From positions 1 to 5,000 of the forward strand of contig JAEWGK010000068.1 of assembly GCA_023388385.1 (NCBI GenBank): a DNA stretch of 5,000 nt. Direction: 5' to 3'. Source of the stretch: Actinomycetes bacterium (GTDB taxonomy: Bacteria; Actinomycetota; Actinomycetes; Mycobacteriales; Mycobacteriaceae). Of this stretch, positions 1-4,083 are shown in pieces; position 1 is the first letter of the stretch, and each line of letters starts with the position of its first letter. A model generated the notes under the pieces. The model searched no databases and had not been told where the DNA came from. It saw only the letters and a program-made list of their open reading frames with translations. The position numbers and the translations under genes are program-made.

Positions 1-150
1 ACGGGCGATCCGGATGCCGGCACCGAGGGCGCGGCGATGGTCGACGACCCGGCCAACGCCGACGACGACCCCGACAACCCCGATGACCCCGACGACCCCG
101 ATGACCCGGGCCGGCCCGGGACGACCGACGACAAGGAGGTGCGGAGGTGA
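1..150 (+). CDS. C-terminal tail of upstream Mrp antiporter subunit (MrpA/MrpAB or MrpB), partial
   Basis: Only the last 49 codons, ending in TGA at 148-150, are present. The reading frame is open from base 1. The visible part is a hydrophilic, acidic, probably disordered tail: residues 21-37 of the visible part are a run of Asp-Asp-Pro repeats (DDPDNPDDPDDPDDPG), followed by a Gly/Pro stretch and a charged end (DDKEVRR). Nothing catalytic can be seen. The assignment rests on position. mrpC follows with a 4-base overlap, and in Mrp operons the gene before mrpC is mrpB, or an mrpA whose C-terminus carries the MrpB domain, as is common in actinobacteria. The window cannot distinguish these. The Asp/Pro tail is not part of the conserved MrpA/B core, and I infer that it is an appendage after the last membrane helix. 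Confidence 0.7.
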   Translation, partial: TGDPDAGTEGAAMVDDPANADDDPDNPDDPDDPDDPGRPGTTDDKEVRR

Positions 151-587
151 TCATCGCGATCATGGCGGCGGTCCTCGTCGCCGGAGGCGCCTACCTCGTG
201 ATGCAGCGCGGCATGGTCCGCATCATCATCGGCATGACGCTCATCTCGCACGCCGCGAACCTGATGCTGCTGGCCAGCGGCGTCGGTGCCTGGCGCGCCG
301 AACCGCTCATGCAGTACTCGAACCCGGCGGAGGCGGCCGACGCGCTGCCGCAGGCGTTCGTGCTCACGGCCATCGTCATCACGATGGCGGTCACCGCGCT
401 CATGCTGGCCCTGGCGGGCCTGGGGCGTGACGACGAGACCCGGATCGTGGAGGACCGTGCGGCCAACAAGCTGCTCACCACCGCCGGACGGCGCTCGTGG
501 GACGGCGGCGAGCGCGGCATGGACGGCATCCCCACCCCGCCGACGCCGGACGGAGCCACGGACACGAGGGGGGACGCGCACCGATGA
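147..587 (+). CDS. mrpC: Na+/H+ antiporter subunit MrpC (MnhC), NuoK-like
   Basis: Small membrane subunit of the Mrp cation/proton antiporter, homologous to NuoK of complex I. It starts at GTG 147, overlapping the previous stop by four bases (GTGA), with AAGGAGG at 133-139, seven bases upstream. The 146-residue product has three hydrophobic segments (about 2-19, 23-45 and 69-91). It carries the family signatures GMTLISHAANLMLL (29-42) and ALPQAFVLTAIVITMAVTA (66-84), the latter matching the DPLPQALVLTAIVI block usual in MrpC, except that Asp-Pro is Asp-Ala here. Typical MrpC is near 115 residues. This one has an extra hydrophilic tail from about residue 94 to 146, rich in charge and ending in a Pro/Asp/Gly stretch. 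It probably works with MrpA and MrpD in the membrane core of the complex. The family call is secure; the role of the tail is unknown. Confidence 0.95.
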   Translation: MIIAIMAAVLVAGGAYLVMQRGMVRIIIGMTLISHAANLMLLASGVGAWRAEPLMQYSNPAEAADALPQAFVLTAIVITMAVTALMLALAGLGRDDETRIVEDRAANKLLTTAGRRSWDGGERGMDGIPTPPTPDGATDTRGDAHR

Positions 588-2122
588 CCCCCCAGATGAT
601 TTCGGCGGCGCTGCCGCTGTACCCGGGCCTGCTGCTCATGCTGGCCGCGATCACGGCGATGCTGCCGTGGCACCGCGCCCGCGTGGCCATGTCCCTGGTC
701 GTCCCGGCCGGCGTCGCGGTCGCGGCGTTCTGCCTTCTCGGCTGGACGATGGCCAACGGCCCGATCGGCCACAACGTCGGCGACTTCCCCGGCGGCATCT
801 CCATCCCGTTCGTCGCGGACCCGATGTCGGCGCTCATGCTGGCGGTCGCCGCGACGGTGGTGCTCATGGCCGCCTGGTACGCGGAGGCGGTCGGCGAGAA
901 CGACTCGCGGTTCTTCTCCGCCCTGATGCTGATGATGCTGTCGGGCGCCTCCGGCGCCTTCCTGACGGCCGACCTGTTCAACTTCTTCGTGTTCATGGAG
1001 GTCATGCTCCTGCCGTCGTATGGCCTGACCGCGGTGTCGGGCACGTGGCGGCGCCTGGCCGCCGGCCGCTCGTTCATCCTGGTCAACATCCTGACCTCGA
1101 CGACGCTGCTGGTGGGCGTGGGCTTCCTCTACGGCTCCGTGGGCAGCGTGAACATCGCGCTGCTGGCGGGCATGGCGGCGCACGGCGGCGCGGGGGCGGT
1201 GGCGCTGGGCATCGTCGTCATCGCGCTGGGCGTGAAGGCCGGGCTCGTGCCGGTGCACACGTGGCTGCCGCGGACGTACCCGGGCACGTCGTCGGCGGTG
1301 ATGGGCATCTTCTCCGCGGTGCACACGAAGGTCGCGGTGTACATGCTGTTCCGCATCTACGTGGTCATCACGGACATGAACCCGTCGTGGAGCTGGGGCA
1401 TCATCATCGTGATGGTCGCCTCCATGCTCGTCGGCGGCTTCGCGGGCCTGGGCGAGCGCACGATGCGCGAGATCCTGGCCTACCAGATGGTCAACGGCAT
1501 GCCGTTCATCCTGGTCGTCCTGGCGTTCACCGACGGCGACGCCGCGGCGGCGCTGGCGGCGGGCGTGTTCTACGCCGTCCACCACATGGTGACGGTCGCC
1601 TCGCTCATCATGGCGACCGGCGCGGTCGAGGAGACGTACGGCACGGACGCGCTGGCGCGCCTGTCCGGCCTGGCCTCCCGAGACCGGTTCGTGGCGTGGG
1701 TGATGGCGGCGATGTCGCTGTCCATCATCGGCTTCCCGCCGTTTTCCGGCGTGTTCGGCAAGGTGGCCATCGTGTTCACCGCGGCGGACGCCGGCGACGC
1801 CCGCTCGTGGGTCGTCATCGCGGCCATCATCGTCGCGTCCGTCGGTGCGCTGCTGTCGATGATGCGGCTGTGGGGCAGCGTGTTCTGGGGCCCGCCGTTG
1901 GAGGGCGTGCCCGAGTCACGCCGCGTGGCGGCGCGGAAGGTGCTGCCGTCGGCGGCCCTGGCCGTCGTCAGCGTGCTGATGTTCGTGTTCGCGGGTGCGG
2001 TGGCGACGTGGACCGGCGCCGCCGCCGACGCCCTGCTCGACGTGCCGGCGTACCAGGCCGCGGCCCTGGGGCCGTGGGATGACGTGATCGGCATGAGCGT
2101 CCTCGAGGGAGGTGCCCGATGA
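584..2122 (+). CDS. mrpD: Na+/H+ antiporter subunit MrpD (MnhD), proton-translocating NuoM-like subunit
   Basis: Large membrane subunit of the Mrp complex, in the NuoL/M/N proton-pump family (Proton_antipo_M). I start it at ATG 584, which overlaps the mrpC stop (ATGA) and has a GAGGGGGG purine run at 566-573. An in-frame start at 497 would add 29 non-hydrophobic residues lying inside mrpC. The 512-residue product is hydrophobic throughout, with about 14 likely helices, the normal family size. Key residues are visible: Glu139 in LFNFFVFMEVMLLPSYGL, equivalent to the essential TM5 glutamate, and Lys218 in ALGVKAGLVPVHTWLPRTYP, equivalent to the TM7 lysine. Lys249 (HTKVAVY), His333-His334 and Lys393 (FSGVFGKVAI) are further conserved-type polar residues. 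In the TM10 segment HHMVTVASLI, the lysine that NuoL-like relatives often have is Val338. MrpD is expected to carry protons through the complex. Confidence 0.96.
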   Translation: MTPQMISAALPLYPGLLLMLAAITAMLPWHRARVAMSLVVPAGVAVAAFCLLGWTMANGPIGHNVGDFPGGISIPFVADPMSALMLAVAATVVLMAAWYAEAVGENDSRFFSALMLMMLSGASGAFLTADLFNFFVFMEVMLLPSYGLTAVSGTWRRLAAGRSFILVNILTSTTLLVGVGFLYGSVGSVNIALLAGMAAHGGAGAVALGIVVIALGVKAGLVPVHTWLPRTYPGTSSAVMGIFSAVHTKVAVYMLFRIYVVITDMNPSWSWGIIIVMVASMLVGGFAGLGERTMREILAYQMVNGMPFILVVLAFTDGDAAAALAAGVFYAVHHMVTVASLIMATGAVEETYGTDALARLSGLASRDRFVAWVMAAMSLSIIGFPPFSGVFGKVAIVFTAADAGDARSWVVIAAIIVASVGALLSMMRLWGSVFWGPPLEGVPESRRVAARKVLPSAALAVVSVLMFVFAGAVATWTGAAADALLDVPAYQAAALGPWDDVIGMSVLEGGAR

Positions 2123-2658
2123 AGCTGCTGCACGTGCTGCGCTACGGCGTCTGGCTGGTCGGCCAGGTGATCGTGGCGGCCACCGACGTCATCCTGGACA
2201 ACTTCCGCATCAATCAGGAGCAGAAGCCGGTTCTGGTGGGTCTGCCGCTGCGCGTCTCGTCGCCGAACGAGGTGACGGGCTTCGGCGCGTCCATCACCAT
2301 GACGCCGGGCACGCTGGTCTGCGGCGTCCGGGACATCAGCCCGGGGCCGAACGAGGACCAGGCGGGGCCGGGGGCCATCGGAGGAGGCGACGGGTCGCGG
2401 ATGTTCATCATCCACTGCGTATTCGGCGCGGACCCGGCCGGCCTCATCGCGTCGTTCCAGGAGATGGAGGAGAAGCTGGCCCCGCGGGTGAAGGACGTGC
2501 CGCGCCCGCAGGGCTTCCTGTTCGACGAGTACGACCCGGAGGTCCAGCCGGACCCCGGCGCGTACATCGGCACGCGGTTCGAGACGGGCCGGCCGGGCGG
2601 ATGGCGCGATGCCGTAACGCCCATCGGGCCGGACGGCGACGAGGAGGTGGCGCCGTGA
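2119..2658 (+). CDS. mrpE: Na+/H+ antiporter subunit MrpE (MnhE), N-terminally short form
   Basis: Accessory membrane subunit of the Mrp antiporter. ATG 2119 overlaps the mrpD stop (ATGA), with GAGGGAGG at 2105-2112, six bases upstream. The 179-residue product has the family hallmark SITMTPGTL (58-66) and the later FIIHCVFGADPAGL (96-109), where MrpE proteins have the 'YIHA' strand. As I recall Bacillus MrpE, two membrane helices (about 55-60 residues) precede the segment that aligns with this protein's first residues. Here the protein begins directly at the helix MKLLHVLRYGVWLVGQVIVA. No in-frame start with added helices is plausible, since the upstream DNA is mrpD. An insert rich in Gly, Pro and Asp (about 73-93) sits between the two conserved blocks, and a hydrophilic Pro/Asp/Gly tail (about 128-179) follows. 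The short N-terminus may be normal for this lineage. Confidence 0.9.
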   Translation: MKLLHVLRYGVWLVGQVIVAATDVILDNFRINQEQKPVLVGLPLRVSSPNEVTGFGASITMTPGTLVCGVRDISPGPNEDQAGPGAIGGGDGSRMFIIHCVFGADPAGLIASFQEMEEKLAPRVKDVPRPQGFLFDEYDPEVQPDPGAYIGTRFETGRPGGWRDAVTPIGPDGDEEVAP

Positions 2659-2930
2659 ACGAGACGGCGGTGCAGGTGATCTCGGGTATCGGGATCGTGA
2701 TCTGCGGCATCGCGTTCATCATGGGCGCGGTGATCGTGTTCCTGGTGAAGGAGAATGTGAGCCGCGCGGTGCTGGCCGACGCCGCGTTCTACCCGATGGT
2801 CGGCGTCTTCCTGACGACGGCCCTGCTGCGTGAGACGGCCATCCGCTTCGACATCGCGATGCTGGCGGGTCTGCTGGGCATCCTGTCGACGGTGGGCCTG
2901 TCGCGCGTGCTGTCGAAGGGCAGGAGGTGA
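2655..2930 (+). CDS. mrpF: Na+/H+ antiporter subunit MrpF (MnhF)
   Basis: Small three-helix subunit of the Mrp antiporter. It starts at GTG 2655, overlapping the mrpE stop (GTGA), with GAGGAGG at 2641-2647, seven bases upstream. The 91-residue product matches the usual MrpF size. Hydrophobic segments lie at about 8-31, 43-58 and 66-83. Asp42 in SRAVLADAAFYPMVGVF matches the family's R-x-x-x-x-D pattern after helix 1, and RFDIAMLAGLLGILSTVGLS (64-83) matches the family's 'DIALVLAILGFVGT' final helix. The product is expected to pack with MrpG and MrpE at the cation-handling end of the complex. The last codons contain the Shine-Dalgarno sequence of mrpG. A longer in-frame reading from 2112 overlaps mrpE entirely and is only its shadow. 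Confidence 0.94.
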   Translation: MNETAVQVISGIGIVICGIAFIMGAVIVFLVKENVSRAVLADAAFYPMVGVFLTTALLRETAIRFDIAMLAGLLGILSTVGLSRVLSKGRR

Positions 2931-2935
2931 TCGCG

Positions 2936-3325
2936 GTGGACCTCGGCGGAATCGTCCTGACGGTCCTGTTCAGCGCCGCGACGCTGCTGGGCTCGGTGTA
3001 CCTGCTGGGTTCGGTCATCGCGATGTGGCGGAGCCCGGACGCGTTGACGCGGCTGAACCAGCTGTCGGCCGGCATCACGGTGGGCATCCCGCTGCTGGTG
3101 GGCGCCAACCTGATCGTGGAGTTCGACCACGGCACGCTGACGTGGGGCAAGACCATCACGGCCCTGCTGGCCATCGCCGCGGTGCTGGTGGTGGCGACCG
3201 TCGCGTCGGAGGTGCTGGGCCGCGCCGTCCTCGGCGTGCGCGACGGCACGTGGCGCGACCCGTCCCAGGATCCGGCCGCGGATGCGCCGGGCGCGGGCGG
3301 CGGCAGCTGCGGCGGGAGCGCGTGA
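2936..3325 (+). CDS. mrpG: Na+/H+ antiporter subunit MrpG (MnhG)
   Basis: Last subunit gene of the Mrp operon. Two GTG starts are possible. GTG 2936 lies eight bases after AGGAGG (2922-2927), part of AGGAGGTGAT, a ten-base perfect match to the actinobacterial 16S rRNA 3' end, so I prefer it. GTG 2927 would add three residues and keep the 4-base overlap seen elsewhere, with only GAAGGG (2915-2920) as its ribosome site. From 2936 the product is 129 residues with three hydrophobic segments (about 4-29, 45-62 and 71-92). The signature WRSPDALTRLNQLSAGITVG (31-50) matches the MrpG 'R.PD..TRLHA' block, with Asn-Gln where many relatives have His-Ala. The tail after about 103 is hydrophilic and ends in a Gly-rich stretch with one cysteine (GAGGGSCGGSA). 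Confidence 0.92.
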   Translation: MDLGGIVLTVLFSAATLLGSVYLLGSVIAMWRSPDALTRLNQLSAGITVGIPLLVGANLIVEFDHGTLTWGKTITALLAIAAVLVVATVASEVLGRAVLGVRDGTWRDPSQDPAADAPGAGGGSCGGSA

Positions 3326-3330
3326 CACGT

Positions 3331-3347
3331 CGTCGGCGATGCCGACG
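3331..3347 (+). terminator. Short hairpin just after mrpG stop
   Basis: CGTCGGC (3331-3337) and GCCGACG (3341-3347) form a perfect 7-bp stem with a 3-base loop, five bases after the mrpG stop codon. No T-run follows, so it is at best a weak intrinsic terminator, or a 3'-end stabilising structure. Confidence 0.4.
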
Positions 3348-3390
3348 GGTAAGCCTCCCCTTGGCCGAACCGTTACAGGCTCGCGACCAA

Positions 3391-3412
3391 ACCACCCCCA
3401 TGTGGGGGTGGT
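3391..3412 (+). terminator. GC-rich inverted repeat after Mrp operon, possible terminator
   Basis: ACCACCCCC (3391-3399) and GGGGGTGGT (3404-3412) pair perfectly over 9 bp around the loop ATGT. It lies about 65 bases after the mrpG stop, in the + strand transcript. The following bases (GTATGACTTTC) contain only a very short T-run. Actinobacterial terminators often lack a U-tract, so termination is plausible. Because it is nearly a full palindrome it could also be a protein-binding operator. Confidence 0.5.
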
Positions 3413-3433
3413 GTATGACTTTCAGCAGAAACA

Positions 3434-3459
3434 CCCTCCCGCCCCGCCGCCCCCTCCCC
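3434..3459 (-). promoter_or_regulatory. G-quadruplex-type motif (- strand) or Rho-loading C-rich tract (+ strand)
   Basis: The + strand has C-runs of 3, 3, 4, 2, 5 and 4 separated by single bases, so the - strand reads GGGG-A-GGGGG-CGGC-GGGG-C-GGG-A-GGG. This meets the standard G-quadruplex pattern with loops of 1-4 bases. In RNA from the + strand the same tract is C-rich and G-poor over about 70 bases (3428-3500), the composition known to favour Rho binding. Which of these roles, if either, applies cannot be told from sequence. Confidence 0.4.
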
Positions 3460-3537
3460 ACCTGGCCATATTCACACCCCCGCAACAAACCATTAACCAG
3501 GTGAACGGTACTTTTGACGTGCAACAATAGATAGCCA

Positions 3538-3566
3538 TTGCCCCAAGGGCAGGCGTTGCTTAACAT
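3538..3566 (+). promoter_or_regulatory. Candidate sigma-70-type promoter for the acidic-protein genes
   Basis: TTGCCC (3538-3543) and TAACAT (3561-3566) resemble -35 and -10 boxes with a 17-base spacer, predicting a start near 3573 and a leader of about 60 bases. The -35 box overlaps a small inverted repeat, TGCCC-CAA-GGGCA (3539-3551), which could be an operator. A second option is TTGACG (3514-3519), but no good -10 lies at the right distance from it. TAGATA (3528-3533) might also act as a -10 alone, since actinobacterial -35 boxes are poorly conserved. Confidence 0.45.
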
Positions 3567-3580
3567 CCGGTGCGAACACG

Positions 3581-3603
3581 GGAACCGGCCACCGCCGGCT
3601 TCC
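3581..3603 (+). promoter_or_regulatory. Leader hairpin upstream of the first acidic-protein gene
   Basis: GGAACCGGC (3581-3589) pairs with GCCGG-C-TTCC (3594-3603) as a 9-bp stem with one bulged C and the loop CACC. It ends about 15 bases before the GAAAGGA ribosome site (3619-3625). It could stabilise the mRNA or modulate initiation. It matches no riboswitch that I recognise. Confidence 0.35.
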
Positions 3604-3633
3604 GGGACCCAGTCACCCGAAAGGACCTTCAGC

Positions 3634-3888
3634 ATGGATTTCTCCGACAACAACCTCCCCGAGATCATCGCGGCGTTCGGCGAGTGGAACGCCCCGGAGT
3701 TCGACGTCGACCTGCCGTGGAGCAACGTCGAGGAGGTCGGCGGCGACGTCAACTACGTCCAGATCGGCGACGTCAACTTCGGCTCCTCCGACATCCTGGA
3801 CGTCTCCTGGGATGAGTCGACCCACGTCGAGGACATCCTCGACGTCGAGGTGGCCCCCGAGGTGACCGCCGCCGGCGCCGCCGCGTAA
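3634..3888 (+). CDS. Small, highly acidic protein of unknown function (Lys/Arg-free)
   Basis: I do not recognise this 84-residue protein. ATG 3634 has GAAAGGA (3619-3625) eight bases upstream. The frame is open further back to TTG 3538, but that start has no ribosome site and would cross the promoter and leader elements. It has 11 Asp and 9 Glu and no Lys, Arg or Cys, giving a net charge near -20. There is no signal peptide or membrane helix. Residues 1-23 (FSDNNLPEIIAAFGEW) could form a short amphipathic helix. Residues 23-75 alternate hydrophobic and polar residues, as in beta strands: FDVDLPW, GDVNYVQIGDVNF, DILDVSW and DILDVEV, the last two an internal near-repeat. The end is Ala/Gly-rich. 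Residues 26-49 match residues 24-47 of the next gene's product at 14 of 24 positions, so the two are probably paralogous. Its codon use and composition fit a real gene. Confidence 0.82.
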   Translation: MDFSDNNLPEIIAAFGEWNAPEFDVDLPWSNVEEVGGDVNYVQIGDVNFGSSDILDVSWDESTHVEDILDVEVAPEVTAAGAAA

Positions 3889-3930
3889 CGGTCGCCTCCC
3901 GCCCCACTCCGCCACGGCCCACCCGTGCCC

Positions 3931-3959
3931 GGCGCCCCTCCATGACCGGGAGGGGCGCC
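3931..3959 (+). terminator. Hairpin between the two acidic-protein genes
   Basis: GGCGCCCCTCC (3931-3941) and GGAGGGGCGCC (3949-3959) form a perfect 11-bp stem with a 7-base loop, 43 bases after the stop of the first gene. No U-tract follows. It may terminate or partly attenuate transcription, making the first gene's message more abundant than the second's, or it may protect the upstream 3' end. No convincing separate promoter for the second gene is visible in the 120 bases that follow. Confidence 0.6.
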
Positions 3960-4083
3960 CCTACGTTGTGGGGATCCGGGCCGCCGCCACTCCGCGCGGA
4001 CGCGGGCGGGCGTCGCCGGAGTCCCCGACGACGCCTTCATCGCATCGCATCCAGAACTTCCGACTTCCCGAGGGGAGCACATC

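Larger units (their letters stand above)
3326..3633. other. Intergenic region between Mrp operon and acidic-protein genes
   Basis: I find no gene in this stretch of about 300 bases. It contains, in order, two hairpins (3331-3347 and 3391-3412), a C-rich, G-poor tract (3434-3459), an AT-richer segment (about 3465-3540) that contrasts with the high-GC surroundings, a promoter candidate (3538-3566), and a leader hairpin (3581-3603). Short open frames through it (for example from 3282 or TTG 3538) lack ribosome sites of their own and overlap these elements. Confidence 0.7.

Noticed and set aside
497..583. Longer N-terminus for mrpD
   Set aside because: The added residues are hydrophilic and unlike MrpD. 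ATG 584 has the ATGA overlap and a Shine-Dalgarno sequence.
191..1585. 464-codon open frame on the - strand
   Set aside because: It is rich in Arg, His, Asp and Gln with no domain and lies opposite mrpC and mrpD, which are clear family members. It is an artefact of high-GC codon bias.
286..2082. 598-codon + strand open frame overlapping mrpC and mrpD
   Set aside because: The composition (Arg/Gly/Pro/His-rich, no hydrophobic helices) is that of a shifted reading of mrpD.
1570..2415. 281-codon - strand open frame
   Set aside because: Antisense to mrpD and mrpE, low-complexity Arg/Ala/Thr composition, no ribosome site found.
3391..3412. Insertion-sequence end or attachment site
   Set aside because: A single short palindrome with no transposase, no second copy and no target duplication nearby.
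3461..3476. Possible GlxR/CRP-type site near TGGCCATATTCACA
   Set aside because: Only the right half (TCACA) fits TGTGA-N6-TCACA; the left half matches at two of five bases.
3282..3530. 82-codon + strand open frame across the mrpG end and intergenic region
   Set aside because: Overlaps mrpG in another frame, is Pro-rich from the C-tract, and has no start context.
3538..3633. Longer N-terminus (TTG 3538) for the small acidic protein
   Set aside because: It contains basic and Cys residues unlike the rest, has no ribosome site, and crosses the promoter and leader hairpin.
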